From Umezawaea sp049997955 (lineage in GTDB: Bacteria > Actinomycetota > Actinomycetes > Mycobacteriales > Pseudonocardiaceae), in NCBI GenBank assembly GCA_049997955.1, contig JAEBDY010000007.1, positions 248,001 to 312,000 of the forward strand: 64,000 nucleotides of DNA, in the 5' to 3' direction. Position numbers and translations under genes: made by a program. The notes under the pieces were generated by a model. The model saw only the letters and a list, made by a program, of their open reading frames with translations. It did not search any database and was not told the DNA's origin. Shown here in pieces: positions 33,423 through 41,648 of this stretch; position 1 is the first letter of the stretch, and every line of letters begins with the position of its first letter.

Positions 33423-33797
33423 GTGGTTCAGCAGGGCGTGGACGACCTGGATGGCGGGGTTGTGGCCGTTCGGTTCGGGTTGGACGGGGTCGAGTACGAG
33501 ATCGATCTGGGGGTCGTCGAGGCCGCGCGGCTGCGCGAGTTGCTCGGGAGGTATGCGGCGTGCGCGCGTTCAGTCCTGCGGGAAGCCGAACCCGTGGTGC
33601 GGACCGCTCGGCCCAGCCCCGTGCGCAGCCTTGACGTGGAGGAACTCCGGGCTGTGCGGGCGTGGGCGCGTGGGCGGGGCTTCAGCGTGTCGGATCGTGG
33701 ACGGCTGTCCGAAGCAGTGCTCAGCGCCTATGAAGAGGCGCACCCGAGAGCCCGCAAATCGCCGCCGCCGTATGCCCCTAGAATATGGAACTGCTGA
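33423..33797 (+). CDS. Lsr2-like nucleoid-associated protein
   Basis: The GTG at 33423 behind GAGGCGGA gives 124 aa. The N-terminal dimer domain reads VDDLDGGVVAVRFGLDGVEYEIDLGVVEAARLRELLGRYAACAR, very close to Lsr2 (VDDLDG....V.FGLDG..YEIDL....A..LR..L..Y). The C-terminal DNA-binding domain is VEELRAVRAWARGRGFSVSDRGRLSEAVLSAYEEAHP, with RGR as the minor-groove clamp. Lsr2 proteins bind AT-rich DNA and silence acquired or secondary-metabolite genes. It is shorter at the N-terminus than canonical Lsr2 and ends in a non-conserved tail, so it is probably a paralogue. It precedes the SARP genes of a PKS-like cluster. Confidence 0.85.
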   Translation: MVQQGVDDLDGGVVAVRFGLDGVEYEIDLGVVEAARLRELLGRYAACARSVLREAEPVVRTARPSPVRSLDVEELRAVRAWARGRGFSVSDRGRLSEAVLSAYEEAHPRARKSPPPYAPRIWNC

Positions 33798-34176
33798 GTA
33801 ACATAATTGTTGGATGCGTCTCATTTGGCCGTTGTCGCTGGTCGGGGCCATGTGGTGAACAACTGTCCGACTGCCGTTGCAGTACGTCGGTTCTCGCACC
33901 AGGAGCAGTCCGCTGCGCCGTTCGGCCGCATACCGCAGGCGTCCCCCCGGTGCGAGCCAAATGATATTTCCCCCCATCGTGTCCATCTAGGCAACATGTG
34001 ATCGCTTTAGCAGGGCTATTCCAGGCTGCGGTCCCATCCGATGTTTCGTGGGTCGGCGGCCTGGATTCCTGTGCACTACCACCCTCCGCACGGGCATCGA
34101 ACACCTGGCGGAGGTGAAGAGTGGTTGAACGGCGAAGTACACCTTCGCGCCGCCGAGGGACTTGGGGGTCCTGGCC
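33798..34176. other. Gene-free stretch before the SARP genes
   Basis: About 380 bases with lower GC than the surroundings. A minus open frame (33778-34215) has no recognisable features or ribosome site. The segment is a candidate control region for the SARP operon and, being relatively AT-rich, for Lsr2-like binding. Confidence 0.45.
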
Positions 34177-34935
34177 ATGCAGATTCAGATTCTGGGTGCC
34201 GTCGCGCTCGCACATGGAGACCGACGGATCGGAGTCGCTGCCCGGCAGGTACGTACGCTTCTCGCCTTGCTCGCGCTATCTCCAGGAACGCCGGTTCCTT
34301 TCGACCGGTTGGTGGAGGAGTTGTGGGCCGGAAAGGTAATGGGTAATGCCCGGAACGCGCTGCAGGCGAATGTCGTGCGGCTGCGAAAATTGTTGGAAGG
34401 CCTGGCCGCGCGGCCGGGTGATGAACTGGTCCGGACGTTGGGCAGCGGTTACGTGCTCGACGTGGACGCCGATTCCATCGACGCCTACCGGTTCCGCGAC
34501 CTGGCCGACCTCGGGTCGAGCTGCGTGACCCGCAGGCCCGCCGAGGCCATCGACCTGCTGGAGCGGGCGCTGCGGCTGTGGCGCGGGCCCGCCCTCTTCG
34601 ACGTCGGCGACGGGCTGCGCTTCCGGATCGAGGCCGCGCGGCTCGACGAGCGCAGGCTCAGCGCCCGCGAGGACCTGATCGCCGCCAAGCTCGCCAACGG
34701 CGAGGACCGCGGCGTCGTCTCCGAGCTGAAGCAGCTCGCCGCCGAGTACCCCGAGCGCGAGCGCTTCAGCGAGCAGCTCATGGTCGCCCTCTACCGCAAC
34801 GGTCGGCAGACCGAGGCGCTCGACGTGTTCCACGACACCCGCAAGCGGCTCGCGGCCGAACTCGGCCTCGAACCCGGCTACGCGCTGCGCGAGCTGTACC
34901 AGGCGATCCTCGTCCACGACCAGGTCCTGCTGTGA
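34177..34935 (+). CDS. SARP family transcriptional activator 1
   Basis: From ATG 34177 the protein is 252 aa (MQIQILGAVALAHGDRRIGVAARQVRTLLALLAL). The N-terminal OmpR-like winged helix (PGTPVPFDRLVEELWAGKVMGNARNALQANVVRLRKLLE, VRTLGSGYVLDVDAD) is followed by a bacterial transcriptional activation domain (DAYRFRDLADLG...AIDLLERALRLWRGPALFDV, ARLDERRLSAREDLIAAKLANGEDRGVVSELKQLAAEYPERERFSEQLMVALYRNGRQTEALDVFHDTRKRLAAELGLEPGYALRELYQAIL). It lacks ATPase and TPR parts, so it is a small DnrI/ActII-ORF4-type pathway activator. It is translationally coupled by GTGA to a second SARP. Confidence 0.92.
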   Translation: MQIQILGAVALAHGDRRIGVAARQVRTLLALLALSPGTPVPFDRLVEELWAGKVMGNARNALQANVVRLRKLLEGLAARPGDELVRTLGSGYVLDVDADSIDAYRFRDLADLGSSCVTRRPAEAIDLLERALRLWRGPALFDVGDGLRFRIEAARLDERRLSAREDLIAAKLANGEDRGVVSELKQLAAEYPERERFSEQLMVALYRNGRQTEALDVFHDTRKRLAAELGLEPGYALRELYQAILVHDQVLL

Positions 34936-35762
34936 CCGCGAACGCTCGTTCGTCGTCGGTGTTCGCTTCGCAGAGGGGTGTGAGTCCGTTGCTGGAGTTC
35001 CGGATCCTGGGGCCGGTCGAGGTGTTGAACGACGGGGAGGAGGTGCCGCTGGACGGCTCGAAGCCGCGGACGGTGCTCGCGGCGCTGCTGCTCGCCGACA
35101 ACGGGTCGGTGTCCGACGTCGAGATGAGCGACTTCCTCTGGGGCCACCACCCGCCCGCGACGTTCAACGCGCAGATCTACACCTACGTCTCGCGACTGCG
35201 CAAAACCCTGCTCAACGAGGTCGGGATAACCCGCCGCTCGCGCGGGTACGACATCCGTTTCGGGAATTGCCGGTTCGACCTGTGGGAATTCGAGGAACAG
35301 GCCCGGCTGGGCCAGAGCGCATTGGCCGCCGGGCGGTTCGAGGAATCGGCCGGATTGCTGCGCTCGGCGTTGTCGTCGTGGCGCGGACCGGCGTTGTCCG
35401 GCGTCTCCGAGCACCTCACCGACGCCGAGGGGCCACGGCTGGAGGAGGCCCGCATCGCCGTCCTGGAGAGCCGCATCGAGGCCGACCTGGCGCTGGGTAG
35501 GCACGCCCAGCTGCTGCCCGAGCTGACCCGCCTGGTTCGGATGCACCCGTTGCAGGAACGCTTCCGAGCCCAGCTCATGACCACTTTCTACCGCTGCAAC
35601 AGGCAGGCCGACGCCCTCGTGCTCTACGAGGAGGGCAGGCGGATGCTCGCCGACGAGCTGGGTATCGACCCCGGTTCGCTGCTGCGCCAGGTGCACCTCG
35701 CGATCCTCACCGCGGACCCCGTGCTCCAGGTTCCGCACGCGCTGCGCGTCGGAGTGGGCTGA
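34932..35762 (+). CDS. SARP family transcriptional activator 2
   Basis: GTG 34932 overlaps the stop of SARP 1 (GTGA) and gives 276 aa; a second GTG at 34980, nearer the usual LLEFRILGPVEV start, is an alternative. The winged helix (LLEFRILGPVEVLNDGEEVPLDGSKPRTVLAALLLADNGSVSDVEMSDFLWGHHPPATFNAQIYTYVSRLRKTL) and activation domain (FDLWEFEEQARLGQSALAAGRFEESAGLLRSALSSWRGPALSGV to ALVLYEEGRRMLADELGIDPGSLLRQVHLAIL) are complete. The sequence differs well from SARP 1, so this is not a recent duplication. The ACP gene begins 76 bases downstream. Confidence 0.92.
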   Translation: MTANARSSSVFASQRGVSPLLEFRILGPVEVLNDGEEVPLDGSKPRTVLAALLLADNGSVSDVEMSDFLWGHHPPATFNAQIYTYVSRLRKTLLNEVGITRRSRGYDIRFGNCRFDLWEFEEQARLGQSALAAGRFEESAGLLRSALSSWRGPALSGVSEHLTDAEGPRLEEARIAVLESRIEADLALGRHAQLLPELTRLVRMHPLQERFRAQLMTTFYRCNRQADALVLYEEGRRMLADELGIDPGSLLRQVHLAILTADPVLQVPHALRVGVG

Positions 35763-35838
35763 CCAGGCATATAGGGTCGATATAGCCCTCGGACGCACTC
35801 TTCTAACGGTAGGAAAAGTCGCGTTCGTGGAGGATAAA

Positions 35839-36111
35839 ATGACCACTTCCCAGTCTGCTGTGACGATCGACGAAACCCAGAAGTCGCAGATCAAGGAAAT
35901 CGTCTCGGAAATCCTCGAGATCGACCCCGCGGAGATGACGGACACGAGCCTGTTCAAGGAGGACCACGACGCCGACAGCCTCGGCGCCATCGAGATCCTC
36001 TCCGCTCTCGAGCGCACGTTCAGCATCGAGATCGACCAGGCCGAACTGACCCGCATGGTCAACCTCGAGGGCGTCATCGCCGTCGTGGCCGAAGCAGCAG
36101 CCGCCAAGTAG
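35839..36111 (+). CDS. Acyl carrier protein
   Basis: A 90-aa protein; GTGGAGGATAAA before ATG 35839 fixes the start. The phosphopantetheine Ser47 is in FKEDHDADSLGAIEILSALE, a DSLG motif, followed by the usual acidic helix IDQAELTRMVNLEGVIAVVAEA. It opens the PKS/FAS-like operon and would carry the growing chain for the ketosynthase pair. The KS gene follows after 25 bases. Confidence 0.93.
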   Translation: MTTSQSAVTIDETQKSQIKEIVSEILEIDPAEMTDTSLFKEDHDADSLGAIEILSALERTFSIEIDQAELTRMVNLEGVIAVVAEAAAAK

Positions 36112-36136
36112 CCCTTCGGCCCGGTTGGAGCAGACG

Positions 36137-37369
36137 ATGCACGAAGAGCGCCAGTCACCCCGCCGAGTGGTGATCACCGGTCTGGGTGTGGTCACGAGCA
36201 TCGGCATCGGCGTCACCGAGTTCCTGGCGGGCCTGCGGGCCGGTCGCAGCGGCGTCAAGCCGATCACGTCGTTCGACACCACCGGGTTCGCCCACGCCAA
36301 CGGCGCCGAGATCGACGAGTTCGACCCGGCGGACTGGCTGGAGCGGGCGGACGCGGCGGAACTGGGCCGGGCGAGCCAGTTCTCCGCGGCCGCCGCCCGG
36401 ATGGCCGTCGCCGACGCGGGCATGTCGCTGGACGAGGTGCGCGGCCGTCGGGCGCTGGTGTCCGTCGGCACCACCGACGCCGAGTCGCGCGACCTGGACA
36501 ACCTGATCGGCGTCCAGGTCGAGCACGGGCCCGAGGGGCTCGACCCGGTCATCGCACGGCGCTCGACGGCGGGCAGGCTCTCCTCCAGCATCGTCCGCGA
36601 GCTGGGCCTGACCGACGTCGAGGCCGTGACGATCCCGACGGCGTGCGCGGCGGGCAACTACGCGATCGGCTACGGCTTCGACGCCATCCGCGACGGAGAC
36701 GTGGACGTGTCGCTGTGCGGTGGCGCGGACGCCGTGTGCCGCAAGACGTTCACCGGGTTCTACCGGCTCGGCACGATCGCCCCCGAGGTGTGCCAACCGT
36801 TCGAACGCGACCGCAAGGGCATCCTCACCGGCGAGGGCGCGGGCATCCTCGTCATGGAGAGCCTGGACTCCGCGCTCGCGCGGGGCGCCCGGATCTACGC
36901 CGAGGTGCTCGGCTACGGCCTCAACTGCGACGCGAACCACCCGGTCGCGCCGGACCGCGACAGCCTGGCGCGGTGCATCGAGCTGGCGCACCGCAACGCG
37001 GGTGTGAAGCCGGAGGACATCGACTTCATCTCCGCGCACGGCACCGGCACGAAGGCGAACGACGTCACCGAGTCCGGTGCCATCCGGCAGGTGTTCGAGA
37101 CCCCGCCGCCCACGATCTCGATCAAGGGCATGCTGGGGCACACCATGGGCGCTGCCAGCGCCCTCGCCTCGGCGGCGTGCGCGCTGGCGATCAAGGAGGG
37201 GTTCATCCCCCCGACGATCAACCACGACGTGACCGACCCCGAGTGCGGTGTCGACTGCGTGCCGAACGTGGCGCGCGAGGCCGACCTGGACGTGGTGCAG
37301 AACAACGCGCTCGCGTTCGCGGGCAACAACGCGGTGCTGATCCTCGGCCGGTACCGGGACGCCGTCTGA
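36137..37369 (+). CDS. Ketosynthase (KS alpha, FabF-like) of the type II cluster
   Basis: A 410-aa condensing enzyme from ATG 36137. The catalytic set is complete: Cys170 (TIPTACAAGNYAIGYG), His301 (DFISAHGTGTKAND), Lys330 and His335 (SIKGMLGHTMGAASA). The N-terminus RRVVITGLGVVTSIGIGVTEFLAGLRAGRSGV is FabF-like. It should extend ACP-bound chains with malonyl-ACP. The following KS-like protein lacks the Cys, so the two likely form a KS-CLF pair. The next gene overlaps by TGATG. Confidence 0.93.
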   Translation: MHEERQSPRRVVITGLGVVTSIGIGVTEFLAGLRAGRSGVKPITSFDTTGFAHANGAEIDEFDPADWLERADAAELGRASQFSAAAARMAVADAGMSLDEVRGRRALVSVGTTDAESRDLDNLIGVQVEHGPEGLDPVIARRSTAGRLSSSIVRELGLTDVEAVTIPTACAAGNYAIGYGFDAIRDGDVDVSLCGGADAVCRKTFTGFYRLGTIAPEVCQPFERDRKGILTGEGAGILVMESLDSALARGARIYAEVLGYGLNCDANHPVAPDRDSLARCIELAHRNAGVKPEDIDFISAHGTGTKANDVTESGAIRQVFETPPPTISIKGMLGHTMGAASALASAACALAIKEGFIPPTINHDVTDPECGVDCVPNVAREADLDVVQNNALAFAGNNAVLILGRYRDAV

Positions 37370-38073
37370 TGGTCCGGGTCCTGCTGCTGCACGGGCTCGC
37401 CGGGAAGCCCGCCGTGTGGGACCCGCTGATCGCGACGCTCCCCGAGGGCGTCGAGGTCACGAACACCGAACAGCCGTGGCACGGGATGTCCGACGGCACG
37501 TGGGCCCACCACCCCGATCCGGTGCGGCTCGTCGTGGACGCGGTCCGCCCGGAGCACGACGTGGTGGTGGCGCACTCGTTCGGCGCCACCCTGCTGGCCG
37601 AGGCGTACGCGACCGGGCGCGTGCCCGCGCGGCCGTCGGTGCTGCTCTGCCCGTTCCACCGGTCGTCGGTCGCCGAGTTCGACTGGTCGACGATCACCTT
37701 CTACCTGAACGACTTCCACCGCACGTTCGAAGAGGCCATGCGGGTCGGCGAGACCGCCCGCTTCCCGGAGAAGCGCCGCGCCTGGCTCGCCCGCGCGCTG
37801 CGCGACCAGGTCGGCCCCTACGGCTGGATGCGGTGGTTCGAGACCTACCTGCGGTCGCCGTTCCTCGACTTCGCCGAAGTGGGGGCCCCGCAGCTGGTGC
37901 TGTCCGGTGTGCACGACATCGCCGCCCGACCCGAGGACGGGCGAGCACTCGCGAAGTCGTTGCCGCACGGGCGGTTCGAGCTGCTCGACGACTGCGGCCA
38001 CTTCCCGATGCTGGAACAGCCCGCCAGGGTCGCGGCGCTGATCCGCGATTTCCTCGACGACGCCTGGAGTTGA
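37369..38073 (+). CDS. Alpha/beta hydrolase in the type II cluster
   Basis: A 234-aa alpha/beta hydrolase with the oxyanion HG (LLLHGLAGKPAVWDPLI), nucleophile Ser in VVVAHSFGATLLAEAYA, acid in LVLSGVHDIAARPEDG and His in LLDDCGHFPMLEQPARVAALIRDFL. The lid contains STITFYLNDFHRTFEEAMRVGETARFPEKRRAW. ATG 37369 overlaps the KS stop. It may release or hydrolyse the finished acyl chain, or edit stalled ACP intermediates; that assignment rests on position. Confidence 0.88.
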   Translation: MVRVLLLHGLAGKPAVWDPLIATLPEGVEVTNTEQPWHGMSDGTWAHHPDPVRLVVDAVRPEHDVVVAHSFGATLLAEAYATGRVPARPSVLLCPFHRSSVAEFDWSTITFYLNDFHRTFEEAMRVGETARFPEKRRAWLARALRDQVGPYGWMRWFETYLRSPFLDFAEVGAPQLVLSGVHDIAARPEDGRALAKSLPHGRFELLDDCGHFPMLEQPARVAALIRDFLDDAWS

Positions 38074-38074
38074 C

Positions 38075-39034
38075 GTGAGCCCCACCGGTACCGACAAGAC
38101 CACGACCACGCAGATCCGACCCCGCTACGAGGGGTCGAACATCTGCACCTGGATCGGCTTCAAGCACGTCAACTACATGGTCGAGGAAGCCGTGCTCGAC
38201 CACCTGCGCCAGCGCGGGTTCCCGGCGGGCGCGCTGTACGAGCGCTACGGCCTGTGCACCGACATCACCGACCTGGACACCAAGATCCTGACGGCGTTCC
38301 ACATCGACGACCTGGCCACGGCCACCGTCAAGGAGGTCGCGCACGACGGCCCCGAGCTGCGCCTGGCCGTGGAGTTCACCGTCGACCGCGGCAAGCCGGT
38401 GCGCGCGGTGAAGTCGAAGGTGTCCGTGTCGCTGCGCCTGGACCCGCACGGGTTCGACGCCGAGGACGCGCCCGCCGAGCTGGCGCCGCACGTCGTGGAC
38501 GCGATCTCCGCGCCCAGCGACAAGGTCGTCCCGATCACCGTCGGCGACGCCGACCCGCTCGACCTGCTCACCGCGGGCCGCAACGCGTTCGGCTGGGCGT
38601 GGCGGATGCCGTACTTCTACTGCCACTTCACCGAGCGCGTGCAGATGTCCGGCTACCTGCGCCAGATGGAGGAGATCCTCGACCTGTTCGTCGAGGACCG
38701 CGGCGTCTCCATCAAGACCCTGCTCGACGAGCAGAACTGGATCCCGGTCGTGCCGCACTCGCGGATCACGTTCCTGGGCGAGGCGAAGATGGAGGAGACG
38801 CTCTACACCGTCTTCACCGTCGAGGACGTCTTCAAGCGCTACACGTTCACCGCCCGCATGGACTGCTACGTCCTGCGCGACGGCGTGCTGGTGCCGACCG
38901 CGACCGGCAAGATCACCCACGGCTGGGCCGTGATCGAGAACCGCGCGGACTGGAGCCTGGTCAACTTCGACGACCGGCTCACCGACGCCCTCACGGGCAA
39001 GGCCGGTTCGATCTCCGGCCGCGGAACGGTCTGA
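38075..39034 (+). CDS. Double-hotdog thioesterase-like protein in the type II cluster
   Basis: A 319-aa protein from GTG 38075, one base after the upstream stop. The first half (EGSNICTWIGFKHVNYMVEEAVLDHLRQRGFPAGALYERYGLCTDITDLDTKILTAFHIDDLATATVKEV) resembles 4-hydroxybenzoyl-CoA thioesterase-type hotdogs. The second (about 150-319; WAWRMPYFYCHFTERVQMSGYLRQMEEILDLFVEDRG, HSRITFLGEAKMEETLYTVFTVEDVFKRYTFTARMDCYVLRDGVLVPTATGKITHGW) repeats the fold. It could be a thioesterase or a dehydratase-like enzyme acting on ACP-bound chains. I recognise the fold, not a characterised homologue. Confidence 0.75.
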   Translation: MSPTGTDKTTTTQIRPRYEGSNICTWIGFKHVNYMVEEAVLDHLRQRGFPAGALYERYGLCTDITDLDTKILTAFHIDDLATATVKEVAHDGPELRLAVEFTVDRGKPVRAVKSKVSVSLRLDPHGFDAEDAPAELAPHVVDAISAPSDKVVPITVGDADPLDLLTAGRNAFGWAWRMPYFYCHFTERVQMSGYLRQMEEILDLFVEDRGVSIKTLLDEQNWIPVVPHSRITFLGEAKMEETLYTVFTVEDVFKRYTFTARMDCYVLRDGVLVPTATGKITHGWAVIENRADWSLVNFDDRLTDALTGKAGSISGRGTV

Positions 39035-39038
39035 CCCC

Positions 39039-40130
39039 ATGACCGCCACGACTCCCGTCGACCGCACCGGTCGACTCGTCTTCTCGGCCTGGTCCGCCGT
39101 GTCGCCGTACGGCATCGGCGGCGACGCCTTCGCCGCGGGCGTCGTGGCGGGCCGGGACGCGACCACCGAACTCGACCAGGAGACCTATCCCGGCCCGTAC
39201 TCGCGGGCCGGGCTGGTCCCCGAGTTCACCGCCGCGGGCGCGTTGGGCCGCAAGGGAACCCGCACGATGGACCGGGTCACGGCCATCGCCGTGTCCGCCG
39301 TCGGGCAGGTCATCGAGAACTGCGGCCCCGAGCTGCTCGCCGAACCGGACCGCGTGGGACTGGTGCTGGGCACCGGGTCCGGCAGCGTCCAGTCCATCAT
39401 GGACTTCACCAAGGACTCGCTGACCGGCGTCAAGCCCTACCACGTCGATCCGGCGCTGTTCCCCAACACGGTGATGAACCGCGCCGCGGGCCAGAGCGCG
39501 ATCTGGCACGGCATCAAGGGCCCCAACACGACCATCGCGGGCGGCGCTCTGACCGGGCTGCTGGCGTTGAGCTACGCCGTGCGGCTCTACCGCGGCGGGC
39601 ACTGCGACCGGGCGCTGCTCGGCGCGGCCGAGGAGTACTCGGTGCAGCGCGCGTGGCTGGAGTGGCACGGCCGCACCGGCGACGGCGACGCGCCGTCGCT
39701 CGGCGAGGGCGGCGCGGTGTTCCTGCTGGAGCCCTCCGCCGACGCCGAGACGGCCGGTCGGTCGTCGCTCGCGACGGTCCTGGCCACCAGGTTCCGCGCG
39801 TTCGGCGAGGCCGCCGACGCCCGGCAGGCCGTGGCGGACTGCGTGCGGGCGGCGTTGGCGCAGGCCGGGGTCTCGGCCGCCGACGTGCGGCTGGTCGCCC
39901 CCGCGGGTGGCGAGTTCGAGGCGGCCGAGGACGGCGGCGTGACCGACGCGCTCGACGGCGGCACGCCCGAGTTCGTCCGGTGCGGACAGCTGGTCGGCGA
40001 CACCTCCGCCGCCGGGGCCAGCTTCCAGCTGGCCGCCGTGCTGGCGAAGGGCGGCGGCGGGATCGCGCTGGTCACCGGTGTGGACCGGGACGGCACGGTC
40101 GGCTGCGCGGTGCTGGAGCTGGCCGGATGA
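39039..40130 (+). CDS. Chain-length-factor-like (KS beta) protein lacking the catalytic Cys
   Basis: A 363-aa thiolase-fold protein (GRLVFSAWSAVSPYGIGGDAFAAGVVAGRDATTEL). Where KS enzymes have TIPTACAAG it has TIAGGALTG, so the catalytic Cys is Ala170. No HGTGT or GH.MGA His motif is present. Conserved structural segments remain (RTMDRVTAIAVSAVGQVIENCG, VGLVLGTGSGSVQSIMDF, FPNTVMNRAAGQSAIWHGIKGPNTT). It is about 50 residues shorter than the KS. This fits a chain-length factor that heterodimerises with the KS at 36137. The separation of the two genes by a hydrolase and a hotdog gene is unusual, since KS and CLF are normally adjacent. Confidence 0.85.
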   Translation: MTATTPVDRTGRLVFSAWSAVSPYGIGGDAFAAGVVAGRDATTELDQETYPGPYSRAGLVPEFTAAGALGRKGTRTMDRVTAIAVSAVGQVIENCGPELLAEPDRVGLVLGTGSGSVQSIMDFTKDSLTGVKPYHVDPALFPNTVMNRAAGQSAIWHGIKGPNTTIAGGALTGLLALSYAVRLYRGGHCDRALLGAAEEYSVQRAWLEWHGRTGDGDAPSLGEGGAVFLLEPSADAETAGRSSLATVLATRFRAFGEAADARQAVADCVRAALAQAGVSAADVRLVAPAGGEFEAAEDGGVTDALDGGTPEFVRCGQLVGDTSAAGASFQLAAVLAKGGGGIALVTGVDRDGTVGCAVLELAG

Positions 40131-40441
40131 CCGCCGTGGAGGAGGGGACGCGGGTCTTCGTGGACCCGGACGACCCGGTGTTCGCAGGCCACTACCCCGG
40201 ATTCCCGATCCTGCCCGGCCTGTTCGTGGTCGAGCACGTGCACGCGGCCGTCCGCGACCGCCTGCCCGGCAAGCGGGTCACCGCCCTGCAGCGGGCCAAG
40301 TTCATCCGGCCGGTGTTCCCCGGCGACACGCTGTCGATCACCACGGTGCTCACCGACGACGGCGACGGCGTCCAGGTGGCCGCCGTGGTGTCGAAGGACG
40401 ACGGGCCCGTCGCGGAGATCAAGCTGAGGTACTCGGCATGA
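40127..40441 (+). CDS. Short hotdog 3-hydroxyacyl-ACP dehydratase subunit
   Basis: A 104-aa hotdog protein, MTAVEEGTRVFVDPDDPVFAGHYPGFPILPGLFVVEHVHAAV. The motif FAGHYPGFPILPG with its His and the Glu in LFVVEHVH are the two catalytic positions of FabZ/FabA-type dehydratases. ATGA overlaps join it to both neighbours. It is very short, which suits a subunit that pairs with the next protein. Confidence 0.85.
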   Translation: MTAVEEGTRVFVDPDDPVFAGHYPGFPILPGLFVVEHVHAAVRDRLPGKRVTALQRAKFIRPVFPGDTLSITTVLTDDGDGVQVAAVVSKDDGPVAEIKLRYSA

Positions 40442-40917
40442 CCGGCGTCGCGGAGATCAAGCGGATCATCCCGCACCGCTTCCCGGTGCTGCTGGTGGAC
40501 CGGGTGTCCGAAGTGGAGCCCGGCCGCACGCTGGTCGCGCACAAGGCGGTCAGCGGCCGCGAGCCCTGCTACGACGGGCTCGCGGATGACGCCGACCACG
40601 CGTACCCGATCGGCCTGCTGCTGGAGTCGTGGGCGCAGTGCGCGGTCCTGCTCACGCGGTGGGATAACCCGAACCCGGACGTGCTGGCCGACAAGGTGGA
40701 GCTGATCACCGGGATCCGCGGGGTGTCGCTGCTGGAGCCCGTGTACCCCGGCGAGGTCCTGACCCACTACGTGCGGCTCGTCCGCGAGGTCGACGACGCA
40801 GCGATCCTGGCGGGCCACAGCACGGTCGGCGGTCGCACGGTGCTGGAGATCGGCACGTTCACGATGGCCCGCCGCGGGGTCGAGGTCCTGCGGCCGGAAC
40901 GGGGAGTGGTGGCATGA
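40438..40917 (+). CDS. FabZ-like hotdog protein, probable dehydratase partner
   Basis: A 159-aa protein starting MTGVAEIKRIIPHRFPVLLVDRVSEVEPGRTLVAHKAVSGREP, the FabZ N-terminus. At the active site FabZ has HFPG.P.MPG....E..AQ, whereas here the sequence is DADHAYPIGLLLESWAQ: the Glu and the AQ remain but the PG-His loop is altered. The gene before keeps a proper His motif, so a heteromeric dehydratase with one active site per pair is plausible. ATGA overlaps on both sides. Confidence 0.82.
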   Translation: MTGVAEIKRIIPHRFPVLLVDRVSEVEPGRTLVAHKAVSGREPCYDGLADDADHAYPIGLLLESWAQCAVLLTRWDNPNPDVLADKVELITGIRGVSLLEPVYPGEVLTHYVRLVREVDDAAILAGHSTVGGRTVLEIGTFTMARRGVEVLRPERGVVA

Positions 40918-41648
40918 GGCGCGTCGCGCTGGTTTCCGGTGGTTCGCGCGGGATCGGGCACAAGGTGGTGACCCGGCTCGCCGAGGACGGCTACGACGTC
41001 GCGTTCTGCTACCAGTCGAACGCCGACGCGGCCGCTGTGGTGGCCAAGGAGGCCGAAGCGGCCGGTGCGGCCGTGTTCACCGCGCAGGTGGACGTGTCGC
41101 AGCGGCGCGAGGTCGAGGTGTTCGTGAAGAACGCCGAGAAGGAACTGGGCGGGCTGCACACCGTCGTGTCGTGCGCGGGCATCGTCCGGGACAACCCGCT
41201 GGTGCTGCTGAAGGACGACGACTGGCAGGCGGTGCTGCGGGTCAACCTCGACGGCACCTACTACCTGTGCAAGGCCGCCGTGTTCTCGATGATGAAGCGC
41301 CGCGCCGGCAGCGTGATCACCATGTCGTCCGTCGCGGGCGTGTACGGCAACGCCGCGCAGACGAACTACGCCGCGTCCAAGGCCGGGATCATCGGGTTCA
41401 GCAAGTCGCTGGCCAAGGAGGTCGGCAAGTACGGCATCCGGGTCAACGCGGTCGCCCCCGGCTTCATCGGGACCGACATGGTCGCCGGACTCGCCGACGA
41501 CTTCGTGGCCCGGATGACGGAGAAGATCCTGCTCGGCCGGTTCGGCACGGCGGACGAGGTCGCGGACCTGGTGTCGTTCCTGGCTTCGGACAGGGCTTCC
41601 TACGTCACCGGCCAGGTGTTCGGCGTCGACGGGGGGCTGGTGATTTGA
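40914..41648 (+). CDS. 3-oxoacyl-ACP reductase (FabG-like SDR)
   Basis: A 244-aa short-chain dehydrogenase. It has the NADPH motif VALVSGGSRGIGHKVV, VVSCAGIVRDN, the catalytic Ser (SVITMSSVAGVYGN), the Tyr-x3-Lys (TNYAASKAGIIGFSKSLAKEV) and IRVNAVAPGFIGTDM, and ends VTGQVFGVDGGLVI. It would reduce each 3-keto group before dehydration. ATG overlaps the upstream stop and the stop overlaps the TTG start of the last gene. Confidence 0.93.
   Translation: MRRVALVSGGSRGIGHKVVTRLAEDGYDVAFCYQSNADAAAVVAKEAEAAGAAVFTAQVDVSQRREVEVFVKNAEKELGGLHTVVSCAGIVRDNPLVLLKDDDWQAVLRVNLDGTYYLCKAAVFSMMKRRAGSVITMSSVAGVYGNAAQTNYAASKAGIIGFSKSLAKEVGKYGIRVNAVAPGFIGTDMVAGLADDFVARMTEKILLGRFGTADEVADLVSFLASDRASYVTGQVFGVDGGLVI

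Noticed and set aside
33778..34215. 145-codon minus frame before the SARP genes
   Set aside because: No homology pattern, no ribosome site, and it overlaps the likely promoter region of SARP 1.
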